Shown: one piece after another, positions 27,697 to 36,692 of the stretch | How positions within the stretch are numbered: the first letter of the stretch is position 1 | Layout: every line of letters starts with the position of its first letter | From: Aureibacillus halotolerans | GTDB taxonomy: Bacteria > Bacillota > Bacilli > Bacillales > DSM-28697 | Reading direction: 5' to 3' | Assembly (NCBI RefSeq): GCF_004363045.1 | Contig: NZ_SNYJ01000011.1 | Coordinates: 84,136-148,135, forward strand | Length of the DNA: 64,000 bases | Translations under genes and position numbers: made by a program | The notes under the pieces: generated by a model | The model's input: the letters and a program-made list of their open reading frames with translations, nothing else | Database searches by the model: none | What the model was told of the DNA's origin: nothing

Positions 27697-28169
27697 TCAG
27701 TCAGCTCCATTATCAGTTTTTCAAACGTATTTTTGATGTTGTGTGCCGATTCTTCAGTCGAGTGGATGTCCATCGCGTGAATGTATAACACCGTACGATC
27801 ATCCGAAACGACCAATGAAAGTGTTCCAGGCGTTAGGGAGATGAGGTTCGCGAGAAGCGTAATCTGCCATTTAGAACGCAGCTCTGTATGAACCCTGAAT
27901 ATACCAGGTTTTGTGTTCATACGTGGTGAATAGACGGCTTTTACGACATCCCAATTTGCGATGAGAAGTTCTTTTGAGAAAACAAGAACCAGCTTTAAAA
28001 ATCGCCATATCGTTATGAAATAAAGTCTCCCTGGAACAAACCGTCGTAGCATGACTAAAAGGACTACAGCAAAAATAATCCCTACGACAAAGGTCTGCAT
28101 CGTATAGGTTTCCTGTAAAAACATCCATAAAACGGCAATGATGACTGTAATCAAGAGCTGTATGGCCAT
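27693..28169 (-). CDS. mrpE: Na+/H+ antiporter subunit MrpE
   Basis: 158 aa with an N-terminal pair of hydrophobic helices followed by a soluble domain. Conserved pieces are RLYFITIWRFLKLVLVFSKELL, NLISLTPGTLSLVVSDD and LYIHAMD, typical of MnhE. GGAGTGATACCTC precedes ATG at 28169. It sits between mrpD (6-bp gap) and mrpF (overlap). Confidence 0.95.
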   Translation of the reverse strand: MAIQLLITVIIAVLWMFLQETYTMQTFVVGIIFAVVLLVMLRRFVPGRLYFITIWRFLKLVLVFSKELLIANWDVVKAVYSPRMNTKPGIFRVHTELRSKWQITLLANLISLTPGTLSLVVSDDRTVLYIHAMDIHSTEESAHNIKNTFEKLIMELTE

Positions 28170-28175
28170 GAGGTA

Positions 28176-29672
28176 TCACTCCTTCAATACGGGTGTAATA
28201 TAGTTTTCAGGATTGAGCAATGAGTGGGACACGACGTCGATATACGGCAATACGAATTCAGCGCCAAGACCTAAAAATAAGGTGAACAATAGAAGGATGC
28301 CCGCAGGAACGATGGATCGGAAGCGCGCTGCGGCATTTTTAGAGTCGCTGGGTGGGGAGTCATCGCTCTCACCCCAAAACCCGTAAATGAAAATGCGTAG
28401 GACGGAAAATAAAATCAATAGGCTTGTAAGCAAGGCAACGGCGCCGAGTAGGTAATGGCCATTGTCGAAAGCCGCTTGCAACAATAAATATTTTCCTATG
28501 AACCCACTAAAGGGAGGAAGACCTGCTAAGGTAATGCAGGCGATGAAGAACAACCAACCAGCCCATGGAGCCTGACGAATGTATCCCCCCATTTGCTTTA
28601 GATTTGTCGTCCCCGCCAAAGTGACAAGAACACCGATTAAAAGAAACAGCGCTGCTTTGAGTGCCATGTCATTGATAAGATAATACACTGTGCCGGCATA
28701 AGACGTTGCTGTACCAATACCAATGCCCATCATCATAAAGCCAATGGACGGAATGATATTGTAGGCAATGATGAGTTTGACGTTGTTTGTGGAAAGCGCA
28801 CCTAAAACGCCAAATACCATCGTTACACCTGCAATAACTAGAAAGAGAACGCTAGTAAAATCGGAGAGTCCTGGAAACAAAATCGTAAACACCCTTAAGA
28901 TGGCGTAAACGCCAACCTTGGTCAGGAGAGCACCAAAGACGATCGAAATCGCAGTCGGCGGTGCAATATATGACTTAGGAAGCCAAACATACAAAGGGAA
29001 TAGGGCACTTTTTGTTGCAAACACGATAAACAATAGGATGGCAGCACCTGTGATAGCTCCATTATCGGCAAGTTCTGGCACTCGCTGAGCAATATGGGCC
29101 ATATTCACAGTTCCAGTAATGCCGTACACAAACGAGACCGTCATGACAAAAAGGATGGAAGAGAACAAATTAATTAAAATGTATTTGACTGCTTCCCTAA
29201 ATTGAGCTTTTCGGCCACCTAATACAATCAGACCGTATGAAGCCATTAATAGCACTTCGAAAAAAACAAATAGATTAAACAAGTCACCTGTTAAAAAAGA
29301 CCCGGTTACACCGACAATAAGCAAATTGAAAAAGAAATAAAAATAAGCCTTTTCTTCATAGGAATGTAGCGTTTGTCTGGCATTCAGCACTGTGGCAAGG
29401 GCAACAAGCTGTGTAATGATGATCAAAACACTGGCAAGCGGATCTGCCACAAGAATGATCCCGTATGGAGCCTGCCAGTCTCCCGTCTCAAGAACGAGAG
29501 CCCCATTTGCAAACACCTGCTGTGCTAAAAACAAGCAGATCAAAAGAGTAACAACGTACGTTATAAGTGAAAAAATGCGATTGAATGCCATTCGTTTTGG
29601 AAAAAAAGCAGCCAAGATGGCAGCGATAAATGGCAGAAGCAGTGGAAGGACAACACTATTGCTAATCATCAT
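28176..29672 (-). CDS. mrpD: Na+/H+ antiporter subunit MrpD (NuoM/N-like)
   Basis: 498 aa, about 14 membrane helices, a homologue of complex I antiporter subunits. FVFFEVLLMASYGLIVLGG carries the key Glu of helix 5; KSALFPLYVWLPKSYIAPPTAISI and KVGVYAILRVF contain the conserved Lys and His-equivalent positions of the proton channel. PPFSGFIGKYLLLQAA lies near the end. The start overlaps mrpC by 11 bases. Confidence 0.96.
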   Translation of the reverse strand: MMISNSVVLPLLLPFIAAILAAFFPKRMAFNRIFSLITYVVTLLICLFLAQQVFANGALVLETGDWQAPYGIILVADPLASVLIIITQLVALATVLNARQTLHSYEEKAYFYFFFNLLIVGVTGSFLTGDLFNLFVFFEVLLMASYGLIVLGGRKAQFREAVKYILINLFSSILFVMTVSFVYGITGTVNMAHIAQRVPELADNGAITGAAILLFIVFATKSALFPLYVWLPKSYIAPPTAISIVFGALLTKVGVYAILRVFTILFPGLSDFTSVLFLVIAGVTMVFGVLGALSTNNVKLIIAYNIIPSIGFMMMGIGIGTATSYAGTVYYLINDMALKAALFLLIGVLVTLAGTTNLKQMGGYIRQAPWAGWLFFIACITLAGLPPFSGFIGKYLLLQAAFDNGHYLLGAVALLTSLLILFSVLRIFIYGFWGESDDSPPSDSKNAAARFRSIVPAGILLLFTLFLGLGAEFVLPYIDVVSHSLLNPENYITPVLKE

Positions 29673-30000
29673 CTGAACCTCTCAGTTGATCCACACGATC
29701 GGTTTTTGTTTTCTTAAACGTTCTGTAGGCGAGTACTAGTAAAAAGGATGTAACCCCGAACGAAATAACAATGCTCGTTAGAATGAGTGCTTGAGGAAGT
29801 GGGTCCGTATAACTGGAAATATAATCTTCCAGCACAGGTGGAGCCCCCTTTTTTAAGCCTCCCATCGTTAAAATCATTAGATGTGCCCCGTGTGACAGTA
29901 AAACCGTGCCAATAATCACTTTGAGTAATTGCTTTTCCAGTAAAAAGTAAACACCAATGGCAAACAACAAACCAGCTAAAATCGACATCGCATATTCCAT
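29662..30000 (-). CDS. mrpC: Na+/H+ antiporter subunit MrpC (NuoK-like)
   Basis: 112 aa with three helices. LLEKQLLKVIIGTVLLSHGAHLMILTMGG and DPLPQALILTSIVISFGVTSFLLVLAYR are the MnhC/NuoK signature, including the conserved Gly-Thr-Gln-like helix. It begins only two bases after the mrpA stop. In complete operons mrpB lies between mrpA and mrpC; there is no room for it here. Confidence 0.95.
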   Translation of the reverse strand: MEYAMSILAGLLFAIGVYFLLEKQLLKVIIGTVLLSHGAHLMILTMGGLKKGAPPVLEDYISSYTDPLPQALILTSIVISFGVTSFLLVLAYRTFKKTKTDRVDQLRGSDDD

Positions 30001-30002
30001 TG

Positions 30003-32345
30003 TTATTTCAGCCTCTCTCTATCTCGGACATGAATCATTGTGTAGATGCCTAATGCGGCCAAACCAAGTACCGTGATTTCCAACAGGGTATCGAGGCCAC
30101 GCATGTCAACAAGAATAACGTTGACGACATTGTCTCCACCACCAAGAGCGTAAGAGGTTTTTAGAAAATAGGTAGAGATTTTCTCAAATTGACCACTGTC
30201 ACTGTATGAAGCAATGCCTATGACTGCAACAATCACACCAACGGAGACAGATAGTATGATTTGCAGCCCTTTGCTGATCGCTCGTTGTTTTATCTTTCCT
30301 ATCTCAGGCAAATGATAAAAACAAAGTAAGAAAAGGGCGACTGTTACGGTTTCGATAACGAGTTGTGTTAAGGCAAGGTCAGGTGCACGTAAAACAACAA
30401 ACAGTAAAGACACACAGTATCCTGTGACACCAACAGTTAAAATAAGGGCAATACGATGGTGAATGAAGACGCATGCTAAAGCACTGAGCGCAACGATCGC
30501 CATAATGGCATACTCATAGAACTCCCCACTTGCCAAATGTGATGTTACAAACGATAGGTCTAATGAGCGAATCAACGTGTAGCCGGCAAGACCAACAAAC
30601 ACGACTATCACGATACGAAAATAGTCCGTTAACGACTCCGTCATCATGATACGATTCGTCGTTTTAGCAGTTTTCCCTATGGCTGTGAGGATGAATTGAT
30701 ACAGTGTATCAAAGCTTAATTTGCCAGGCAGAATATGATAAATGCTGTTCCATCGATGTCTCGTCATGTATAAAATCGTGCCCACTATAACGACGAGACA
30801 GGAGAGCAGAAACGGAACATTAAAAAAGCCATGCCAAAAGGATATGTCACTAGACGTGGTGCCACCTAAAATACTTTCTGCTGCCGGGACGAGTACAATG
30901 GCACCTAGCACATTCGGAAAAAGGCCAATGCCCACGATGAACAAGGCAAGAAGGGCTGGGGAAATGAGCATCCCTACACCGGGCTCTTGAGGCGTCTGCT
31001 CACGAGTATTGACCACTTTTCCAGTGAAAGGTGAAAAAACGAGCAGCATACTATAAGCAAACGTAAATAGGCTTCCTAGGACCGCAGCGACGGGAATGAA
31101 AGGGGCAACAGCTTCACGCAAAGAACCTTCCCCGATTTGAGTGGCCGCCTTAAAAAACATTTCCTTGCTCAAAAAGCCATTAAGCAAAGGCATTGGTATA
31201 CCTGCCATAGAAAAGGCAGCAAAAAATGCGAGTGTCGCGGTAATCGGCATAAAGGTCAATAGACCACGCAGCTTTCGGATATCCCGAGTGCCTGTTTTGT
31301 GGTCAATGATGCCAGCGACCATAAATAAACAGCCTTTAAAGGTCGCATGATTGAAGAGGTGAAATACTGCAGCGAAAACAGCAGTATTGGTGCCAAATCC
31401 GAGCATCGCCATGACCATGCCGAGCTGACTAATCGTCGAGTAGGCTAGAATGGCTTTCAGATCCGTTTGTCTAAGAGCTAGGAAGGCACCCCAACATAAT
31501 GTTGCTAGTCCGACTCCTGTAACCATCAAGAAAAATAAATCACTGCTTGCAAAAATAATCAAAAAGCGGGCAACGAGATAAATACCAGCTTTCACCATGG
31601 TTGCCGAATGCAAATAAGCAGAAACCGGCGTTGGTGCTTCCATTGCATCAGGCAGCCAAGTATGAAAGGGGTATTGCGCCGATTTTGTGAAGGCGCCGAG
31701 GAGCATTAACAACAGTATGGCAGGAAAAAGGGGACTGTTCAAAAGCATATCTGATTGTAGGATGATGCTTCGTATGGATGACGTCCCTGTAACACTAAAA
31801 ATGATGAGAAAGCTTGCGAAAAGTGAAAGTCCTCCAGCTACAGTGATGAACAATGATTTTTGTGCACCATATTGAGCGCCTTTTCTTTTGTTCCAAAAGC
31901 CAATGAGCAAAAATGAAGAAAGGCTTGTGAGTTCCCAAAAAGTGTACAGAATGAAAATGTTATCAGATAGAACGACCCCAAGCATCGCCGTCATAAAGAT
32001 AGCAAGATATGTATAAAAGTGCCCTAGCTCTTCGGTTTTCTTTAAATAATAGATTGAATAAAACGTTACTAACGACCCAATGCCGGTAATCAGCAGCGCA
32101 AAAAGCAATGCGAGCCCATCTGCATACAAATCAATGTTTATCCCTAATGAGGGAATCCAAGGGATTGAAACAAACCTCGGAGCTGATGACGCATTCGGAA
32201 GTAATGAAATAAAATAACCACATAGCAACAGAGGAAGCGGGAGGACAAACCACCCCGTATGAACAGCTGTTTTCCAGCGGGAAAGAAAGGGAATACAACA
32301 GGCAATAAACATCGGGGAAAATAACGCTATGTGAAGCAAATGCAT
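30003..32345 (-). CDS. mrpA: Na+/H+ antiporter subunit MrpA (NuoL-like, large subunit)
   Basis: 780 aa, about 20 helices. The N-terminal two thirds are NuoL-like (FILYTFWELTSLSSFLLIGFW with the key Glu; KSAQYPFHTWLPDAMEAPTPVSA; LLNGFLSKEMFF). The C-terminal third is the MrpA-specific MbhD/MbhE-type extension (RAPDLALTQLVIETVTVALF; NVVNVILVDMRGLDTLLEITVLG). I see no MrpB (MnhB) domain fused to it. ATG at 32345 follows AAGGAGG; a start six codons upstream would encode that site. The complex exchanges cytoplasmic Na+ for external H+, central to growth at high pH. Confidence 0.95.
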   Translation of the reverse strand: MHLLHIALFSPMFIACCIPFLSRWKTAVHTGWFVLPLPLLLCGYFISLLPNASSAPRFVSIPWIPSLGINIDLYADGLALLFALLITGIGSLVTFYSIYYLKKTEELGHFYTYLAIFMTAMLGVVLSDNIFILYTFWELTSLSSFLLIGFWNKRKGAQYGAQKSLFITVAGGLSLFASFLIIFSVTGTSSIRSIILQSDMLLNSPLFPAILLLMLLGAFTKSAQYPFHTWLPDAMEAPTPVSAYLHSATMVKAGIYLVARFLIIFASSDLFFLMVTGVGLATLCWGAFLALRQTDLKAILAYSTISQLGMVMAMLGFGTNTAVFAAVFHLFNHATFKGCLFMVAGIIDHKTGTRDIRKLRGLLTFMPITATLAFFAAFSMAGIPMPLLNGFLSKEMFFKAATQIGEGSLREAVAPFIPVAAVLGSLFTFAYSMLLVFSPFTGKVVNTREQTPQEPGVGMLISPALLALFIVGIGLFPNVLGAIVLVPAAESILGGTTSSDISFWHGFFNVPFLLSCLVVIVGTILYMTRHRWNSIYHILPGKLSFDTLYQFILTAIGKTAKTTNRIMMTESLTDYFRIVIVVFVGLAGYTLIRSLDLSFVTSHLASGEFYEYAIMAIVALSALACVFIHHRIALILTVGVTGYCVSLLFVVLRAPDLALTQLVIETVTVALFLLCFYHLPEIGKIKQRAISKGLQIILSVSVGVIVAVIGIASYSDSGQFEKISTYFLKTSYALGGGDNVVNVILVDMRGLDTLLEITVLGLAALGIYTMIHVRDRERLK

Positions 32346-32469
32346 AAAAGTAACCTCCTTCAAACGCTTGCTTCTATTTTAAGCGCATTATCTTTGCTTC
32401 TACAAGCTTTACGTCGTAATGACGAGCTTGATCAAAAAGAAAATCGCATGTCTACCTATTTATAATAAA

Positions 32470-32697
32470 CATAATTTTCGCAGTGTAAAAGTCATCTTCA
32501 ACGCTGGCTGTGTCTTAGTAGAAGCAAGGTGAGAACTATCGCTTCGTCAAAATACTTCGCTTTCACCCGTACGGTGAAAGCGAGCGTATGGCAGCTAATA
32601 TAAAAAGTAAGCACAACAATTAATTGAAGGAGTACCCATTTAAATCTAAGTATGTCTGATAAATGAAGGTGCGAAAGTTGAGTAAAAAATAAAAAAA
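32470..32697. repeat. Repeat remnant, family A relative
   Basis: ATCGCTTCGTCAAAATACTTCGCTTTC (from about 32538) matches the family A end, cut short to CACCCGTACGGTGAAAGCGAGCG. Flanking pieces (TCATCTTCAACGCTGGCTG at about 32491; GCGAAAGTTGAGTAAAAAATAAAAAAA at about 32670) recur in the same order around 38.95-39.31 kb. Nothing else is visible in 32364-32737. Confidence 0.6.
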
Positions 32698-32724
32698 CTC
32701 TAGCCACAGAGAACTGGCCAGAGT
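32690..32724 (-). terminator. Terminator of sda
   Basis: ACTCTGGCCA pairs with TGGCTAGAGT (one internal mismatch), followed on the minus strand by TTTTTTTA. Confidence 0.85.
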
Positions 32725-32737
32725 ATGGTCTTTTAAA

Positions 32738-32878
32738 TTACGATGTTAATTTGATTTTCGCATGTAAGGATCGCCGACGAATTTCCTGTTCAATCAATCG
32801 GATAAATTCGGGATTCAGCTTTAACTCACTTGCTTTAAAATAAGATTCTAGAAGCAATTCATCTGTCAGCTGTTTCAC
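32738..32878 (-). CDS. sda: Sporulation checkpoint inhibitor Sda
   Basis: 46 aa, the same length as B. subtilis Sda. [21 protein letters not shown] and [14 protein letters not shown] form the antiparallel helical hairpin that binds and inhibits the sporulation kinase KinA. The start is GTG at 32876-32878, 6-7 bases after GGGAGGG; the longer frame (63 aa) lacks a site. A cluster of DnaA boxes sits upstream, matching the known control of sda by DnaA in B. subtilis, which delays sporulation while chromosome replication is starting. Confidence 0.95.
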   Translation of the reverse strand: MKQLTDELLLESYFKASELKLNPEFIRLIEQEIRRRSLHAKIKLTS

Positions 32879-32990
32879 ATCCAACCCTCCCGAAAATACA
32901 AAGTATGAATGAAAGTTTTTCGTGTGCATATCATGGTAAGTTGGTTAATTTCTACAATAGCAGAAATAACGAACAAGAACAACTGTTCTG

Positions 32991-33089
32991 TTATCCACAA
33001 CTCGTCGTGGATAACCTGTGTATGACTTGTGAATAAACGCGCTAAGTATTGATTTTTCAGTATGTATTTTGTGAATAATGTTATACACA
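32991..33089. promoter_or_regulatory. DnaA-box cluster upstream of sda
   Basis: Four perfect matches to TTATNCACA or its complement: TTATCCACA (32991-32999), TGTGAATAA (33028-33036), TGTGAATAA (33070-33078) and TTATACACA (33081-33089). Two near matches are CGTGGATAA (33006-33014) and TGTGTATGA (33017-33025). The rest of 32879-33342 holds no gene; the yqeG promoter probably lies at its right end. Confidence 0.88.
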
Positions 33090-33342
33090 GAGGGAGGACC
33101 TGAATTTTTTGTCGAAAAAAAATTTGTGGTTCAGTCAATCATCTGAGACAATCTCATAGTGAGCGGATACGGCGAGAGCGTGTTTGGTTAAACCGTTCAT
33201 TTATTCGGGTAATCACTTAAATAAAACGACCTCATCAAATGAAATCTCATCAATTCGTCGAACGATGAGTCAAGGGGTCTTGTTTTGAAAGACGGAGTTC
33301 ATTTCGTTATGATAAGATAAGCGTAGTAAATGAGGTGTGATA

Positions 33343-33861
33343 GTGTTGATGAAATGGTTTTTACCAGATGAACATGTAAATAATGTGTATGATATCTCTC
33401 CAGCGGCTTTAAAAAAACGAGGCGTACGAGGGGTTATTACAGATTTAGACAACACGTTAGTAGAGTGGGATAGAGATGATGCGACACCAGAGCTTCTCGA
33501 ATGGTTTCAATCGATGCAAGCCAACCACATTTTGGTTACGATCATATCAAATAACTCGAAGGCAAGGGTCACCTCATTTTCTGAACCCGTAGGTGTGCCT
33601 TTTATATACAAAGCACGGAAGCCAATGGGAAGAGCGTTTAAACGTGCGATCAAAGATATGGGATTGAAAAAAGAAGAGGTCGTCGTTGTTGGCGATCAAT
33701 TGCTTACGGATGTATTTGGTGGCAACAGGGCAGGTTTGAAAACAATTCTAGTTGTGCCTGTGTCAAAAAGTGACGGTCTCATCACTAGAGTGAATCGTCA
33801 AATTGAACGACGGTTGCTGACGTTTATGAAGAAAAAAGGTTTGGTAAAATGGGAGGATTAG
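33343..33861 (+). CDS. yqeG: YqeG-family HAD-superfamily phosphatase (IIIA)
   Basis: 172 aa, equal to the B. subtilis protein. VITDLDNTLVEWD is HAD motif I with both Asp; ISNN is motif II; YKARKPMGRAFKRA carries the Lys; VVGDQLLTDVFGGNRAG is motif IV. The substrate is not known to me; related eukaryotic PTPMT/Gep4 proteins act on phosphatidylglycerophosphate. GTG at 33343 follows GAGGTG; nearby TTG and ATG codons are alternatives. It opens the yqeG-yqeM ribosome-biogenesis operon. Confidence 0.94.
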   Translation: MLMKWFLPDEHVNNVYDISPAALKKRGVRGVITDLDNTLVEWDRDDATPELLEWFQSMQANHILVTIISNNSKARVTSFSEPVGVPFIYKARKPMGRAFKRAIKDMGLKKEEVVVVGDQLLTDVFGGNRAGLKTILVVPVSKSDGLITRVNRQIERRLLTFMKKKGLVKWED

Positions 33862-33864
33862 CTT

Positions 33865-34974
33865 TTGCAAAGAGATGATATGCTTGTGTGTGCTGGATGT
33901 GGTGTTCCCATCCAGACAGAACATGAAAATGCCCCAGGGTTCGCTCCGGCATCAGCCTTGGAACGAGAGCAACTTGTTTGTCGCCGTTGCTTTCGACTTA
34001 GTCATTATAATGAAGTGACTCCGACCGCAATTGGCGAAAAGGAGTTTTTGGAAATAGCCAACACTATTTCGCAAAAACCAGCGCTTGTTGTTAAAGTCGT
34101 TGATCTTTTTGATTTTCAAGGAAGTTGGATTTCAGGAATACAACGTTTTGCGGGCAATAACGATATTTTGCTCATAGGGAATAAAGTGGATTTACTTCCG
34201 AAGTCCATTAATGAGGAAAAAGTGAGGAAGTGGATGAGAGGACAAGCCAGAGATTGGGGCGTAAAGGTCGTCGACTCAGCACTTGTCTCTTCACAGACAG
34301 GCCGCGGGGTAGAGGCTGCGGCAACGTATATGTCTAAATATGCCAAAGGGCGTGATGTGTATGTTGTCGGGTGTACCAATGTTGGTAAATCCTCCTTCAT
34401 TAATCAACTGATAAAAACATATGGCGCAGCTGAGGAGGCTGTGATCACAACGTCGGCGCATCCAGGAACTACCCTTGGTCTAATTGAAATACCGTTAGAG
34501 CAAAATCAATCGCTGTATGATACGCCTGGATTAATCAATCGACATCAAATGGCGCACGTTGTTTCGGCGGAAGACTATAAGGTCGTCTTCCCGAAGAAAG
34601 AAGTGAAACCGAGAGTGTACCAGCTTCAATCCGCACAGACGATCTTTTTTGGTGGGTTAGCAAGACTTGATGTTGTAGACAATCAAGCAGATGTTGTCTG
34701 TTTTATGTCAAATGAGCTCCATTTGCATCGAACAAAGCTTGAAAAAGCTGACGAGCTGTATCAAACTCATGTAGGTGGTTTACTGCAACCACCAACTGAA
34801 GAAACACGTGAGAGCTTTCCTGATTTAAAAGAAAAAAGCTTTTCTATCTCTGAAAAAACCGATATTGTGATATCGGGGCTTGGTTGGATTACGATCCGAC
34901 CTAAAAATAAAGTGACGGTTCGTGTCCATGCCCCAGAGGCGTCTGGGGTATTTAAGCGTGTTCCTTTGATTTAA
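33865..34974 (+). CDS. yqeH: Circularly permuted GTPase YqeH
   Basis: 369 aa. An N-terminal zinc finger (CAGCGVPIQ ... CRRCFRLSHYNE) is followed by GTPase motifs in permuted order: G4 NKVDLLPKS, G5-like SSQTGRG, G1 GCTNVGKSSF, G2 TSAHPGTTLG, G3 YDTPGLI. A C-terminal RNA-binding part follows. YqeH is required for 30S subunit assembly. The TTG start lies three bases after the yqeG stop, behind GGGAGG. Confidence 0.97.
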   Translation: MQRDDMLVCAGCGVPIQTEHENAPGFAPASALEREQLVCRRCFRLSHYNEVTPTAIGEKEFLEIANTISQKPALVVKVVDLFDFQGSWISGIQRFAGNNDILLIGNKVDLLPKSINEEKVRKWMRGQARDWGVKVVDSALVSSQTGRGVEAAATYMSKYAKGRDVYVVGCTNVGKSSFINQLIKTYGAAEEAVITTSAHPGTTLGLIEIPLEQNQSLYDTPGLINRHQMAHVVSAEDYKVVFPKKEVKPRVYQLQSAQTIFFGGLARLDVVDNQADVVCFMSNELHLHRTKLEKADELYQTHVGGLLQPPTEETRESFPDLKEKSFSISEKTDIVISGLGWITIRPKNKVTVRVHAPEASGVFKRVPLI

Positions 34975-34988
34975 GGAGGTTGTATGTC

Positions 34989-35819
34989 ATGGATTTATAC
35001 GGTCTTATTGGTCATCCTATTGGTCATTCGCTTTCACCAATCATGCATAACGAGGCTTTTGCCTCACTTGGAATTGACGCATCCTATATTGCTTATAGCG
35101 TCGACCCAACCGAATTGCCAGAGGCGGTTCGCGGACTAAAAGCGCTTGGAGTCAAGGGGTTTAACGTCACCATTCCACATAAAGTGGCCATTATGCCATT
35201 GCTTGATTCGATTGATCCGTTGGCGTTAAAGCTTGGGGCTGTAAATACAGTGGTCATTGATCAAGGAAAGCTCATTGGCTACAACACAGACGGCTTGGGG
35301 TATTTACGCTCATTAAATCAGATACTGCCAAAACCTTTAGAGGATTCCAATGTGCTTATCGTTGGAGCCGGCGGTGCGGCAAGGGCGTTGTTTATCACGC
35401 TTGATGAAAAAAAACCTCAAAAGCTGGACATCGTTAACCGTTCGTTTGATCGGGCAGAAACGCTCATTAAAGGATCTGCTCATCCAGAAAATCACACCAT
35501 CTTTACGTATGAAGAAGCTGAAGTCGTTTTGCAGACGTATGATGTTATTATTAATACAACGTCTGTTGGCATGAGTCCAAACGATAGTGAACAACCACTA
35601 TCTCTCAATACGGTAACTGCCGGAAGCGTTGTAAGTGATATCGTCTACAATCCGCTTGAAACAGCCCTTTTAAAAGAAGCAAAAGCGAAGGGCTGCATAG
35701 TCCATGATGGTGTAGGGATGTTTGTTGGGCAAGGGGCGCTTGCCTTTGAACATTGGACAAAACAACAGGCGCCAGAAAAACGAATGCGTCAAGTCGTACT
35801 AGAGGCATTAGCGAGGTGA
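34989..35819 (+). CDS. aroE: Shikimate dehydrogenase
   Basis: 276 aa. It reduces 3-dehydroshikimate with NADPH. GLIGHPIGHSLSPIMHN binds shikimate; NVTIPHKV carries the catalytic Lys; GAVNTVV and NTDGLGY precede the NADP-binding VGAGGAARAL; DGVGMFVGQGALAFE is at the end. ATG at 34989 is 8 bases after AAGGAGGT. It lies in the yqe operon as in B. subtilis, although aromatic biosynthesis has no evident link to the neighbours. Confidence 0.96.
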   Translation: MDLYGLIGHPIGHSLSPIMHNEAFASLGIDASYIAYSVDPTELPEAVRGLKALGVKGFNVTIPHKVAIMPLLDSIDPLALKLGAVNTVVIDQGKLIGYNTDGLGYLRSLNQILPKPLEDSNVLIVGAGGAARALFITLDEKKPQKLDIVNRSFDRAETLIKGSAHPENHTIFTYEEAEVVLQTYDVIINTTSVGMSPNDSEQPLSLNTVTAGSVVSDIVYNPLETALLKEAKAKGCIVHDGVGMFVGQGALAFEHWTKQQAPEKRMRQVVLEALAR

Positions 35820-35826
35820 GAAAATA

Positions 35827-36123
35827 ATGCAATCATTAACAAATAGACAAAAACGCTTTTTAAAAAGCAAAGCACACCATTTGAATCCGATCTTTCAAGT
35901 CGGAAAGCAGGGTGTCACAGATGAGATGGCAAAGCAAATTAACTTTGCTCTTGAAGCAAGAGAGCTTATTAAGGTAAACGTATTGCGAAATGCTGATGTT
36001 GACGCAAAAGAAGCGGGAGAATTGTTGCAGCAGAAAACGGGTGCGGAATTAATTCAGACCATTGGTCATATTGTTGTGTTGTACAAGCCATCTGAAAATG
36101 AGCCAACAATTCAATTGCCATGA
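35827..36123 (+). CDS. yhbY: YhbY-family (CRM domain) ribosome assembly RNA-binding protein
   Basis: 98 aa (B. subtilis YqeI). A single CRM domain: LTNRQKRFLKSKAHHLNPIFQVGKQG with the GxxG-like VGKQG loop, then ALEARELIKVNVLRN and the closing IVVLYKPS. Members bind pre-50S particles. GCGAGGTGAG precedes the ATG; its end overlaps nadD (ATGA). Confidence 0.95.
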   Translation: MQSLTNRQKRFLKSKAHHLNPIFQVGKQGVTDEMAKQINFALEARELIKVNVLRNADVDAKEAGELLQQKTGAELIQTIGHIVVLYKPSENEPTIQLP

Positions 36124-36692
36124 ATAAAAAAGTAGGACTTTTAGGAGGCACGTTTGATCCTCCACATATTGGTCATCTTATCCTGGCACAGGAGGTCCTT
36201 GTCGCCTGTCAGCTTGACGAAATTTGGTTTGTTCCAGCTCAAGATCCACCGCACAAAAAGACGCGCAGTCTAACGTCTGGTGTGCACCGGTGTGCCATGC
36301 TGGAAAAGGCGATTCAAGGAAATCAGCGATTTCGACTGTGCTCAATCGAATTTACAGAAGCGCTATCATATACTGTAGATACAGTTGCTGCACTCCAAAA
36401 CGCTTACCCAGATGTCCATTTTTCGTTCATTATTGGAGCGGATATGGTCGAAGGATTGCATTTGTGGAAGGATATTGATGACCTTATGTCACAAATCTCA
36501 TTTATTGCAGCGAAACGTCCAGGGTATTCACTCCAATCAAAATTTCCTTTAACCATCGTCGATACTCCAGAAATTGAGCTGTCATCAACATGGCTAAGGA
36601 ATAGACTTTCAGAACTCAAGCCTATCGCCTACCTTCTTGATGAGGATGTGTTGACCTATATAAAGGAGCATGATTTGTATGTACAGCCTTAA
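36120..36692 (+). CDS. nadD: Nicotinate-mononucleotide adenylyltransferase
   Basis: 190 aa. It makes deamido-NAD from NaMN and ATP. GGTFDPPHIGHLILA holds the HxGH nucleotidyltransferase motif; VPAQDPPHKK and FIIGADMVEGLHLWKDID are substrate regions; the ISSTxxR-type LSSTWLRNRLSE is close to the end. It overlaps yhbY by four bases and yqeK by 14. Confidence 0.97.
   Translation: MNKKVGLLGGTFDPPHIGHLILAQEVLVACQLDEIWFVPAQDPPHKKTRSLTSGVHRCAMLEKAIQGNQRFRLCSIEFTEALSYTVDTVAALQNAYPDVHFSFIIGADMVEGLHLWKDIDDLMSQISFIAAKRPGYSLQSKFPLTIVDTPEIELSSTWLRNRLSELKPIAYLLDEDVLTYIKEHDLYVQP

Noticed and set aside
30003..32345. MrpA-MrpB fusion explaining the missing mrpB
   Set aside because: The protein ends in the standard MrpA C-terminal block and is slightly shorter than typical MrpA, leaving no room for an MrpB domain.
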